Shown here piece after piece: positions 1 through 7,931 of a DNA stretch of 64,000 nt (its first letter is position 1; every line of letters starts with the position of its first letter). The position numbers and the translations under genes are program-made. This stretch comes from Pseudomaricurvus albidus (GTDB taxonomy: Bacteria > Pseudomonadota > Gammaproteobacteria > Pseudomonadales > Cellvibrionaceae). The notes under the pieces were generated by a model. It worked only from the letters and a program-made list of their open reading frames with translations. It did not search any database and was not told the DNA's origin. The stretch is taken from positions 62,001-126,000 of the forward strand of contig NZ_JAHKRS010000001.1 in assembly GCF_018863235.1 (NCBI RefSeq), written 5' to 3'.

Positions 1-1
1 C

Positions 2-1246
2 TGCTGTTCGCCACTGACATTACAAGCCTACCCACTCGACGGTTATGAAGAGACCGGTATACGACGTCTTGAAGCCTCACGGCGGGCAACCGAAGGCCTG
101 ATGCCTGGCCCCAAGCAGCCACCCGGTGCCCTGCTGCCACTGGCAGAAGTTGGCCCGCGCTTGCTGGACATGAAATCACTCACCATCCCCGAAGAGGACC
201 CTGAGTTTACCCGCCAGATCACTGCCCTGCTCGGCAGTAACGCCAGCGCCTATGGTATTGCCGTCCTCGACCTGTCCGATCCGGACAACCCGCGCTATGC
301 CGAGCATCGGGACAATTACAAACAGAATGTCGGCAGCGTTGGCAAGCTGGCGGTAGTACTGGCGATTTTTCAGGCGCTGGCGGACATCTGGCCCGATGTG
401 GAAGATCGCAAACACATTCTGAAAACGGCCATGATCACGGCGGACAGCTTTTCCCATTCGGACCATCACACCGTTCGCCTTTTTGATATGGAAACCGGCA
501 CCCTCACCCGTCGCCCCATTCAGGATGGCGACACCGCCTCTGTTTACGAGTATCTGGACTGGATGGTTTCGCCAAGCTCAAATTCCGCCGCCGGCATGTT
601 GATGCGTGACGCCATGCTGATGCGTCAGTTTGGAGAGCGTTATCCCGTACCGGAAGCGGAAATTCACGAGTTTTTCGCCACCACCCCCAAAAAAGAACTG
701 ACTGAACTGTACCGCAAAACGTTTTACGAACCTCTGGAGCGAAACGGTTTCGATCTGGAGCAGTTTCGGCAGGGCAGTTTTTTTACCCGTCAGGGTAAAG
801 CGAATGTTCCCGGAGCCGGCAACAGTTACGCAACCGCACGTCAGCTGATGCGCTATGGCTTGTTGATGGAACAGGGGCAACTGGTTGACGAATTTTCCAG
901 CCGCGAAATCAAGCGTTTACTCTATGTCACCGAGCGTCGAATCCGCTACTCATCAGCTCCTTCTCTGAATAAATCTGCGGTCTATTTTAAATCCGGCTCG
1001 CTCTACAGCTGCAAACAAGAGGAGGGATTTCACTGCGGTAAGTACAAGGGCAATGTTAAAAACTACATGAACTCCTTTGCCATTGTGGAAAGTCCGGCTG
1101 GTGAGAGAAAGCTGCATTATCTGGTTATGCTGATATCCAATGTGCTGCGCAAGAACTCCGCCTATGATCATCAGGCACTGGCCAAGGAAATTCACAAAAT
1201 TATCGAGGCAGCACATCCGGAACCGGCTCCCGCCGCAACTCCCTGA
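2..1246 (+). CDS. Serine hydrolase, beta-lactamase/PBP fold (5' partial)
   Basis: The reading frame is open from the first bases of the window, so the true start lies upstream; the ATG at 101 is only the first internal methionine. The three landmarks of the penicillin-recognising serine hydrolase fold appear in order: SVGK (SxxK, nucleophile Ser), SSNSA (SxN) and KSGS (KTG-like). This order and spacing are those of class A beta-lactamases and related peptidases. A leading Cys-Cys pair in the partial N-terminus could be the end of a lipoprotein or export signal, but that part is cut off. The substrate is not deducible: it could be a peptidoglycan-related hydrolase rather than a resistance enzyme. 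It converges on a second hydrolase of the same fold. Confidence 0.75.
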   Translation, partial: CCSPLTLQAYPLDGYEETGIRRLEASRRATEGLMPGPKQPPGALLPLAEVGPRLLDMKSLTIPEEDPEFTRQITALLGSNASAYGIAVLDLSDPDNPRYAEHRDNYKQNVGSVGKLAVVLAIFQALADIWPDVEDRKHILKTAMITADSFSHSDHHTVRLFDMETGTLTRRPIQDGDTASVYEYLDWMVSPSSNSAAGMLMRDAMLMRQFGERYPVPEAEIHEFFATTPKKELTELYRKTFYEPLERNGFDLEQFRQGSFFTRQGKANVPGAGNSYATARQLMRYGLLMEQGQLVDEFSSREIKRLLYVTERRIRYSSAPSLNKSAVYFKSGSLYSCKQEEGFHCGKYKGNVKNYMNSFAIVESPAGERKLHYLVMLISNVLRKNSAYDHQALAKEIHKIIEAAHPEPAPAATP

Positions 1247-1271
1247 CTATAGTCAGACTAGGTCCGGGAGT

Positions 1272-2216
1272 TTAATCCGCCGAATCCAGCACCAGATCCA
1301 GCAAGGGTTCGGCCAGTTTCTGCAGCCATTTCCCACCCTTGGGGTTCTGAACGATACCCACCATGATCACCCGGCGACCCCGGGTTTCCACCAGAGCGAC
1401 GTCCGCGTGATAATCCCTCCAGGTGCCGGACTTCCGATACACTTTCACCTCCTCCCGACGGCCTCGCAACCCGGCGACAAACTTGTGAGAGATGGCGGGT
1501 TTGGAAAGGGTTTCTTTCATACTTCGGTAGAGTTTTTCATCCACCAGACGACCGATCTCCAACAGGTAGAAAAACCGCATCGTCTGGTACACCGTGGCGC
1601 CATGAGACAGGCTGTGCAACGGATCCCGTTGATAAGCGCCTTTCTTTGCGTAGGGTTTCCCGACCCAGAGACCACCGTTGTAATCGACATCGTATAAACG
1701 CAACGTCTCGGACTTCAGCAGATCGATCAGATATTGCCGGCCAACCAGATCGAGCACTTCGGTGGCCGCCGTATTACTCGACGAGCGAATCATGCGGGTC
1801 ATCTTGTCTTGCAACTCGGGGGTAAGCTTCAGGTCGCCGGCATGTATTCTGTGGTAGGCCCCTAACAAGATCGCGATCTTGGGCAGACTCGCGGCATACA
1901 TCATATGATTGGGATTGATGGCAGCGTAACGGGGATTATCGAGATCGGTAATATCCACAACCCCCACCGCAAGGGTCTTGTTATTGGCGTACTGCCACAA
2001 ACCTTGCTTACGCAACAGATTCATCAGGCCGGTCTGCAATGTCTGATCGGTATGATGCATCAGGTAGGGGGGATCTCGCCGTCTCATGGCCGGTTCTGGC
2101 GAGCCGGAAACTGCCTTCTCAGCCCCCACCGCGCAGGGCACCGTCGACAGCATCAACAGCGGTATTAACCACAACACAACCCTACCCGGACTTAACCACA
2201 CCTTAGCTGTCCTCAT
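1272..2216 (-). CDS. Secreted serine hydrolase, class A beta-lactamase-related
   Basis: The frame extends upstream to 2396, but the ATG at 2216 gives a proper export signal: Met-Arg-Thr-Ala-Lys, then a hydrophobic stretch (VVLWLIPLLMLSTVPCAVGA) ending in a plausible signal peptidase site. The mature part carries SLPK (SxxK), SSSN (SxN) and KSGT (KTG), the active-site set of penicillin-recognising enzymes. It is therefore a periplasmic serine hydrolase acting on peptidoglycan or beta-lactams; which one cannot be told from sequence. It ends 25 bases from the 3' end of a convergent gene with the same fold, so the pair may be an old duplication that inverted. No strong ribosome site is visible before 2216, so the start is less sure than the family. 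Confidence 0.75.
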   Translation of the reverse strand: MRTAKVWLSPGRVVLWLIPLLMLSTVPCAVGAEKAVSGSPEPAMRRRDPPYLMHHTDQTLQTGLMNLLRKQGLWQYANNKTLAVGVVDITDLDNPRYAAINPNHMMYAASLPKIAILLGAYHRIHAGDLKLTPELQDKMTRMIRSSSNTAATEVLDLVGRQYLIDLLKSETLRLYDVDYNGGLWVGKPYAKKGAYQRDPLHSLSHGATVYQTMRFFYLLEIGRLVDEKLYRSMKETLSKPAISHKFVAGLRGRREEVKVYRKSGTWRDYHADVALVETRGRRVIMVGIVQNPKGGKWLQKLAEPLLDLVLDSAD

Positions 2217-2406
2217 CTGATACGGAGCAGACACCTGACCCGGCACCGACATGAATAAAACACAACCCATACCACCGAATTCATACTCTTCACGATAGTC
2301 CCTTTCCCGCGGAAACAAAAGCGTAGCTGCGTGCCATAATGAAGAGGCAGCCCTTCTTTTTTTTGGTCTATTATGGGTATTCAAGCTTGGGGACAAGGAC
2401 GAATGT

Positions 2407-4629
2407 ATGACGCTGGTTAGTCGAATAACAAACAGCAGTCTCTCATCGAGAATTCTCGTTGGTCTGGGGCTGGGGGTCTTCGCGGGTTTGTTTTTCGGAG
2501 AGTACGCTCAGGTACTGGAGCCTTTGGGGGACATCTACATTCGCCTGATGCAAATGACGGTGCTGCCCTATCTGATTACCGCACTGATTCTTGCCTTTGG
2601 CAGCCTGACACCATCCGGCGCCAAGCGTCTGGCTGCGAAAGGCGTGATACTGCTATTGCTCATCTGGGCCTTTACCTGCCTGGTGCTGCTGATTATTCCC
2701 ATGACCTTTCCCGATGTGGAAAACGCATCCTTCTACAGCAGCTCACTGGTGGAGCCACACACCCCTATCTCCCTGACCGAAATTTACTTCACATCGAATC
2801 TGTTTGATTCACTCTCCCGCAATGTAGTACCCGCGGTGGTGCTGTTCAGCTGTCTTGTGGGCGTGGGACTGATCGCCCTTGAAGACAAGGAAAACCTGCT
2901 GTTGCCGCTGCGTACCTGGAATCAGGCGATCATCATTATCACCCGCATGATCATCAGTCTGACTCCTATCGGAGTGTTTGCCATTTCTGCCGCCGCTACC
3001 GGCAAAATGGATTTGGAAATGCTGCAAATGCTGGAGGTGTACTTTATCGCCTTTGGCGTTGCCGCCATCCTGTTGGCGTTTGTCATTCTGCCTCTGATGG
3101 TCACTGCAGTGACCCCATTCCGCTATCGCGAAGTGGTGGGCATTGCGCACGCGGCACTGCTCACGGCCTTTGTCGCCAACAGTGCTTTTATCGTACTGCC
3201 CATATTGGCCGACCGGGCAAAAGTGCTCATGGAACAACACGGGCTGCTGAACAACGATTCAAACTCCGCCGCCGAGGTCCTGGTGCCAGTGATGTTCAAC
3301 TTTCCCAATGCCGGCAAGCTGCTGACACTGCTGTTTGTGCCTTTTGCCGCCTGGCTGAGTGGTGCGCCCATGGCGTTCAGCGATTTTCCCTCGCTGTTTT
3401 CTGCCGGTATTCCCAGCTACTTTGCCAAGGCCCAGATTGCCCTGCCCTTTTTGCTGGACCTGTTCGGCTTGCCGCATGACACCTTTCAGCTCTACATCCC
3501 CACCACCATTCTCACCGGCAAATTCGATTCCATGGTCACCGCCATGAACCTGCTGGTGTTTGCTCTGCTGGGCGCCGGCGCCATGGGCGGCTTTCTGGTG
3601 TTCAGTCATCGAAGAATTTTATTGTCTCTGCTCATCATTGCCGTCACGTGCCTCATTCTCGTGGTGACCATGCGCGTCTCCTTCTCGTACTTTTTTGAGT
3701 TCGAGTACAACATGGATAAAAAACTGACCAACATGCGCCCGGCCACACAGGTCGTGGACACCATCGTACATCGCAGTCTCGACACACTGCCTGCCGACGA
3801 CGCCGACACAGATGCACTGAGTAAAATTTACGACAGCCAGGGACATGTACACACCAACCTGCTGGAAAAGATTCTGTCCCGCGGAACTCTGCGCATTGGC
3901 TATGCTCCGCAGAATCTGCCCATGAGTTTTTTCAACAGTCACGACGAGCTGGTGGGTTTCGATGTGGAGATCGGCCAACAGCTGGCCGCGGCTTTGGGGG
4001 TCAAAGCGGAGTTTGTGCCCATCGACTGGAGTGACATGCCCACCATGCTGGAGAGGGGCACTATCGATATCATGCCCGGCATCTGGTATCGCCCCTTCTG
4101 GTTTGCCAAACTCAAATTGTCTGAACCCTATTTACAAGGCACCGTCGGACTCGCACTCAAAGACGATCAGCGCAATGAATTCAACACGCTGAAAAAAATC
4201 CGTGAGCACGACCAGCTGACCATCGGCATACCCCTGGATCATCAACAGATAGCCAACAGCATGGAATACTACTTCAACGGTGCGAATGTAAACTTTGAGA
4301 TTCTGGAGTTCTGGCAACCCTTCTTCGAAGGCCAGCATCCAGAACTGGACGCTTTTCTGATGCCGGTGGAAAACGCTTCCGCCTGGACGCTCCTGCATCC
4401 GGAATACTCAGTGGTGGTGCCACAGCCTGATCCGGTCAAGATGTCATCCGCCTTTGGACTGCCACTGTACGACACCAGCTTCAGCGAACGGGTCAATGAA
4501 TGGATTGTCTTCGCCCACAACACAGGCTTGATTGAAGACGCCCACCAATACTGGATTGAAGGCAAGGGCGCTCAAAGCACCAAGCCGCGGTGGTCCATCG
4601 TCAGAGATGTATTGCAGTGGGTAGATTAG
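2407..4629 (+). CDS. Dicarboxylate/amino-acid:cation symporter fused to solute-binding domain
   Basis: This is a 740-residue protein. Residues about 1-415 form the multi-helix sodium/dicarboxylate symporter (SDF, DAACS) module, with the family-like segment around PVMFNFPNAGK. After a further helix near 400-420 and a linker, residues about 480-725 form a bacterial extracellular solute-binding domain (SBP_bac_3), recognisable from GTLRIGYAPQNLPMSF, LVGFDVEIGQQLAAALG and GTIDIMPGIW. The binding domain would sit in the periplasm and hand an amino acid or dicarboxylate to the symporter. Normally these domains belong to different transporter classes (secondary symporter versus ABC uptake or receptor). 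AAGGAC lies just before the ATG. It is divergent from the hydrolase gene, and both promoters must share the 190 bases between 2216 and 2407. Confidence 0.85.
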   Translation: MTLVSRITNSSLSSRILVGLGLGVFAGLFFGEYAQVLEPLGDIYIRLMQMTVLPYLITALILAFGSLTPSGAKRLAAKGVILLLLIWAFTCLVLLIIPMTFPDVENASFYSSSLVEPHTPISLTEIYFTSNLFDSLSRNVVPAVVLFSCLVGVGLIALEDKENLLLPLRTWNQAIIIITRMIISLTPIGVFAISAAATGKMDLEMLQMLEVYFIAFGVAAILLAFVILPLMVTAVTPFRYREVVGIAHAALLTAFVANSAFIVLPILADRAKVLMEQHGLLNNDSNSAAEVLVPVMFNFPNAGKLLTLLFVPFAAWLSGAPMAFSDFPSLFSAGIPSYFAKAQIALPFLLDLFGLPHDTFQLYIPTTILTGKFDSMVTAMNLLVFALLGAGAMGGFLVFSHRRILLSLLIIAVTCLILVVTMRVSFSYFFEFEYNMDKKLTNMRPATQVVDTIVHRSLDTLPADDADTDALSKIYDSQGHVHTNLLEKILSRGTLRIGYAPQNLPMSFFNSHDELVGFDVEIGQQLAAALGVKAEFVPIDWSDMPTMLERGTIDIMPGIWYRPFWFAKLKLSEPYLQGTVGLALKDDQRNEFNTLKKIREHDQLTIGIPLDHQQIANSMEYYFNGANVNFEILEFWQPFFEGQHPELDAFLMPVENASAWTLLHPEYSVVVPQPDPVKMSSAFGLPLYDTSFSERVNEWIVFAHNTGLIEDAHQYWIEGKGAQSTKPRWSIVRDVLQWVD

Positions 4630-4714
4630 GACGTTGCTTTTCACCTCATCCACTGAGAAGAAAGCGGCAAGCAAGAAGAATTGACACCCGGAAACGAAAA
4701 AAGGCCGATTCTTT

Positions 4715-4880
4715 TGTCGTTTGACTCAATATTTGTCGACCCGTATGAATCATATATTGTCAAAAACGGTCGAGCTACGTGGATTGAAGCGTCAATAATA
4801 GCTTAGATTTTCTTCAAGACAATAACAAATTGTCATGGGATATACAATTTTAAACCATAAAATGACCAAGCTAAGTTACT
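4715..4880. other. Candidate Tn7-like transposon end with TnsB-type repeats
   Basis: Starting at 4715 the sequence reads TGTCG and then repeats short TTGTCG/ATTGTC or inverse GACAAT words at about 4733, 4757, 4822 and 4832. Tn7-like elements begin with TGT and carry several TnsB-binding repeats inside each end, and the tnsAB-tnsC-tniQ operon lies 3 kb inward, so this is a reasonable end. The site lies 85 bases after the symporter stop codon. I could not find a matching inverted end or a 5-bp target duplication on the other side, so the call is tentative. Confidence 0.3.
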
Positions 4881-5343
4881 AATTTAGTTGGTGTTTTTAT
4901 GCTCTTCTATCGGCACAATGTCAGCCCACTTATTAATCAGTGCGTGCAGTTTCTACAAATGTCTCACTGAGGCACTACACAGGGTTTACGGACAGTGGCC
5001 TTTACCCCTATTTTCAAATCATTAGTCCGAAGTAATTTCCTGCCAAAGCCAAGCCATAACTACCAATTATATTCACTCGACATGAAAACTAATTCGGGGG
5101 CTCGCAAAATCCACAGACCCCAGGGCACAACCATTACTTAAAGCCCCATTGATGGTAACTAGCGATTGCAGATGCGGGAGATGAATGTTCAGGTAATTGT
5201 TTGCCTGCACCTTCGAGCAATCTATAATTGGACCACTACAGAAACACAAGGCAACCATAGTTTTAAAGCTAGCTGACTTGCCTGCTTGGGAAAGTGATTA
5301 CTACAATGGCTCAATATTGCACTGAAGAGAGAATCTAAAAAAC
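4881..5343. other. Non-coding AT-rich stretch
   Basis: No convincing reading frame, RNA gene or repeat is visible here. The only open frames are short and lack ribosome sites. The base composition is clearly AT-richer than the symporter gene to the left, marking the start of accessory DNA. Any promoter for the DUF2384 antitoxin gene at 5344 would have to lie here, but I see no clear -35/-10 pair. Confidence 0.5.
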
Positions 5344-5805
5344 GTGATATCCAGCGCCTTCAAGTATTCATCGATTGCTAGCCAGACGGCCTCTAGCCGG
5401 GCAATGCTAAATGTCAGCCACTTAGCCGGAGTACCCCTCAAATCCCCTCTAGATGAAATACTTCTTGTGCAAAGTGGACTCCAACCAGAAGCCTTAGATG
5501 CGTTAAAGGATTTTGGGATTTCTCCTATTGAGACAAATTGGATCATCAACTCCCGTACTTTGACCCGTCGCAAACAACGTCAACAACACCTAACTCCATA
5601 CGAAACCGAGCGCTGGCTACGTGCAGCCAAAATTCTGTCTCTTGCATTAGAAGTGTTTGGAAATAAACAAAAAGCGTCGTCTTGGCTTCACAAGCCAAGA
5701 AAACTCTTCGAAAACCAATCGGCTATGGAGATTCTCCACATCGAGGCTGGAGCTCAATTGGTCGAAATGACCCTGAATCAGATTGATGCAGGTTTTATTT
5801 CATAA
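5344..5805 (+). CDS. DUF2384 (MbcA/ParS/Xre) family antitoxin, no toxin visible
   Basis: A 153-residue protein from a GTG start preceded by GAAGAGAG. The C-terminal half has the typical signature of the MbcA/ParS/Xre antitoxin toxin-binding domain: KASSWLHKPRKLFENQS followed by AMEILHIEAGAQLVEM and a short helix. The middle (RTLTRRKQRQQHLTPYE) is the usual linker after a helix-turn-helix-like N-terminus. Such antitoxins are normally followed directly by a RES-domain toxin that degrades NAD or modifies a metabolic enzyme. Downstream of 5805 no frame resembles RES, so the toxin is missing or replaced. An orphan antitoxin may regulate itself or neutralise a toxin encoded elsewhere. Confidence 0.75.
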   Translation: MISSAFKYSSIASQTASSRAMLNVSHLAGVPLKSPLDEILLVQSGLQPEALDALKDFGISPIETNWIINSRTLTRRKQRQQHLTPYETERWLRAAKILSLALEVFGNKQKASSWLHKPRKLFENQSAMEILHIEAGAQLVEMTLNQIDAGFIS

Positions 5806-6042
5806 GCCTATGCCGTTCTACAATTGCTCCGAGACAGATGGGATAGAAATTTTAAAATACCTGGCTGTTAGAATAATAAAGTAATTAGGCTCTATACTTG
5901 GTCATACTTCTGGAAACCATGAACGAACCTGATCAGGGCAGGTGGATTAATGAAGCTTACCGAAATCAAAGCAAAAGCAAGATAGAAAGTTCATTCATTA
6001 TATCGCACATAGATGATGATAAGCCTGTTATACTCAACGAGC

Positions 6043-6351
6043 TTATGGAATATTGCCTTCACCAGTCTTATGAAAGCCACCATTTTCTTTGAATTTACGT
6101 GCAGCTTCTCTAAGCTTTTCGTTTATTGGTGGCGGATTCTCCAATGCTTCAAACACTGCATCGGCACCTTCGACTGTAAGCCTGATAGTATGCTCGCGCT
6201 CAATAACTTCTCGAGCCTTAGAAGTAAGAGCTTCGACAATGAATTGAGAGAGCGTTTCTCCAGACAGTTCCGCAGCAACACTCACTATTTCATGGAGATC
6301 CTTTGAGACTTTAGCAACTAATCGCGTCTTTTTCGGTGCCAACGAGACCAT
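6043..6351 (-). CDS. DUF1778 (TacA-like) ribbon-helix-helix antitoxin, orphan
   Basis: A 102-residue protein with an N-terminal ribbon-helix-helix DNA-binding part (KTRLVAKVSKDLHEIVSVAA, then GETLSQFIVEALTSKARE) and a proline-rich tail (FEALENPPPINEKL) that in this family wraps the partner toxin. TacA/DUF1778 antitoxins normally lie just upstream of a GNAT acetyltransferase toxin that acetylates aminoacyl-tRNA. On the minus strand below 6043 only short broken frames occur and none resembles a GNAT domain, so the toxin gene is absent or decayed. The weakly coding stretch 5806-6042 is what remains on the toxin side. Confidence 0.75.
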   Translation of the reverse strand: MVSLAPKKTRLVAKVSKDLHEIVSVAAELSGETLSQFIVEALTSKAREVIEREHTIRLTVEGADAVFEALENPPPINEKLREAARKFKENGGFHKTGEGNIP

Positions 6352-6578
6352 TTATATTTTCTCACATTTCAGATGACTTAACTTCGCGCAATAAGACGAA
6401 AATCACTGCCTACGAACAATCACTAAACAGATAAAATTTATCGTTTAAGCACACAACAATCTGTGAAGTCTAAATCTATTAAGCTAATTACCAGACGTTT
6501 ACACGAGCTCGACTATAGTCCGAACGGCTATTATCCTCGCCCTCCAGATCAACCTTCACTCCAAAACTCAACACCTGC

Positions 6579-6613
6579 ACTCAGGACTCAGGACTCAGGA
6601 CTCAGGACTCAGG
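6579..6613. repeat. Five tandem copies of a 7-bp unit (ACTCAGG)
   Basis: The heptamer ACTCAGG repeats five times without error, with a partial sixth copy (ACTCC). It sits in a non-coding stretch (6352-6687) between two minus-strand genes; that stretch shows nothing else. Short intergenic heptamer arrays of this kind occur in several proteobacteria and probably change copy number by slippage. No function is evident. Confidence 0.85.
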
Positions 6614-6687
6614 ACTCCAACGAATTTTATTATTTATCAATAAACTCATGAACCAAATCCCCAAAGCCATATGTACGAGAAATATAA

Positions 6688-6936
6688 TTAATCCCAGTCG
6701 TTATAAAGCTGATGATCTAGTTGGCCTTGCTCTATCCACCTTATTAAGTCGTGAGGCCAGACCAAAGTCCGGCCATTATAGCTTGGGCATGTTTGCCCAT
6801 ACAGCCATTTAATCAAAAGATCAAACTCTCTTGGAGTTAGCAGACGTTCCAGTTCATCTAAAGCAAATCCTCTCTCATCAATAAGATGCAACTTCGACCA
6901 CCATGAGGGCTCTTTTTTAAACGCATATTCAATCAT
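6688..6936 (-). CDS. Small protein of unknown function (82 aa)
   Basis: The frame opens with GTG at 6948, but the ATG at 6936 is better placed: a GGGGTGG stretch lies about 8 bases before it. The product is rich in aromatic residues and contains LDELERLLTPREFDLLIKWL followed by a WPHDLIRWIEQGQ segment, which looks helical. I do not recognise the family. It stands alone, with AT-rich non-coding DNA on both sides, in the same accessory block as the two orphan antitoxins. Confidence 0.45.
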   Translation of the reverse strand: MIEYAFKKEPSWWSKLHLIDERGFALDELERLLTPREFDLLIKWLYGQTCPSYNGRTLVWPHDLIRWIEQGQLDHQLYNDWD

Positions 6937-6948
6937 AGCTATATCCAC

Positions 6949-7254
6949 CCCAAAATAATGAATTTATCAAAAATAATCGGCATATCTAGACTTTTATATT
7001 CTATCGTCGATAGGCATTCATATCGAATTGATGTTAGACAGGACATAAATAAAATAAAATTATCGGAAATGTATTACATTTCTAATCTAGCTTTTTTCTA
7101 AACTCGCTGGCTGATTGATGTTTCGGACATTAATAAATAAATTCATATCAGAAGTGTTATACAAATACGCGTAAGGGTGTTTTTTATGTTGAATTTTGAC
7201 AGTTTCTTACCGTAAGGAATATAGTAAAGATACATACTTTATAGAGTAAAGATA
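6949..7254. other. AT-rich non-coding stretch before the Xre gene
   Basis: Nothing codes here. The stretch is strongly AT-rich and presumably contains the promoter of the Xre regulator gene that begins at 7255, but no consensus -35/-10 pair stands out. A weak similarity of TGACAGTTTCTTACC near 7196 to the minus strand near 13210-13229 is noted but not strong enough to call a transposon end. Confidence 0.4.
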
Positions 7255-7632
7255 ATGAAACCATTCGGGTTTTGTCTCTCTAATCTCCGAAGAATTCGTG
7301 GCCTTCAACAACAGCAACTGGCCAACATGATCAACCTCTCTCCCTGCTACATTAGCGCTATGGAAAGCGGACAAAAACCTCCACCCAGGCAAGAGATAGT
7401 GGACAGCATTATCATTTGCTTAAATTTAGACAATAAAGAAAAACAAGAATTATTAGATGCCGCAGACTGCTCAAAACCTAGCCGTAGAGTGCCCAAGGGA
7501 GCTTCACTGCATGAATATAGATTTATTGATGACTTATGGCGAAGGCTTGGAACGTTAAGTGAACATGAAACTCTAGCTATGTCATATCTTTTAAAAATAA
7601 ATGGAAAAGATAAAGGAGGTGATTATCGATAG
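7255..7632 (+). CDS. Xre-family helix-turn-helix regulator of the transposition operon
   Basis: A 125-residue protein with a standard N-terminal Cro/C1-type helix-turn-helix (residues about 8-62: LRRIRGLQQQQLANMINLSP, then CYISAMESGQKPPP). The C-terminal half is charged and unassigned. It lies 300 bases upstream of, and on the same strand as, the fused tnsAB gene. Tn7-like elements often carry a small Xre repressor beside their transposition genes, so its likely job is to keep transposase expression low. Inverted repeats at 7783-7798 and 7813-7842, between this gene and tnsAB, are candidate operators. Confidence 0.8.
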   Translation: MKPFGFCLSNLRRIRGLQQQQLANMINLSPCYISAMESGQKPPPRQEIVDSIIICLNLDNKEKQELLDAADCSKPSRRVPKGASLHEYRFIDDLWRRLGTLSEHETLAMSYLLKINGKDKGGDYR

Positions 7633-7782
7633 GATTATTTGAAATGAGAATAAAAAGGGGATAAACCAGAAGCTCATCCCGCTTTAAGGTGGTAATAAAT
7701 ACGTTTCGCACCGTTAGTATTGCTCCTTACAAGCTATAGGTCAAGGTTTCTCTGGACACGATCCCCTTCACTGTAAATTTTA

Positions 7783-7842
7783 TTACCGAAATTGGTAAGG
7801 ATATTGGGCGCTCTAAAGTCTAGTCAAAACGCTAGATTTTAG
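7783..7842. promoter_or_regulatory. Two inverted repeats upstream of tnsAB, candidate operators
   Basis: The first is TTACC-gaaatt-GGTAA (7783-7798). The second has 11-base arms CTAAAGTCTAG and CTAGATTTTAG (7813-7823 and 7832-7842), matching at 10 of 11 positions around an 8-base spacer. They lie 90-150 bases before the tnsAB start and after the Xre gene, where a dimeric repressor would act. Binding is inferred, not shown. Confidence 0.4.
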
Positions 7843-7931
7843 TGACCAGCCTAACTAAAGGTTCTCTACGCATATCGTTTGATCGAGCTTTTAGTCTCAG
7901 GACTCCTTTTTATAGATGCGGAGGATATAAA

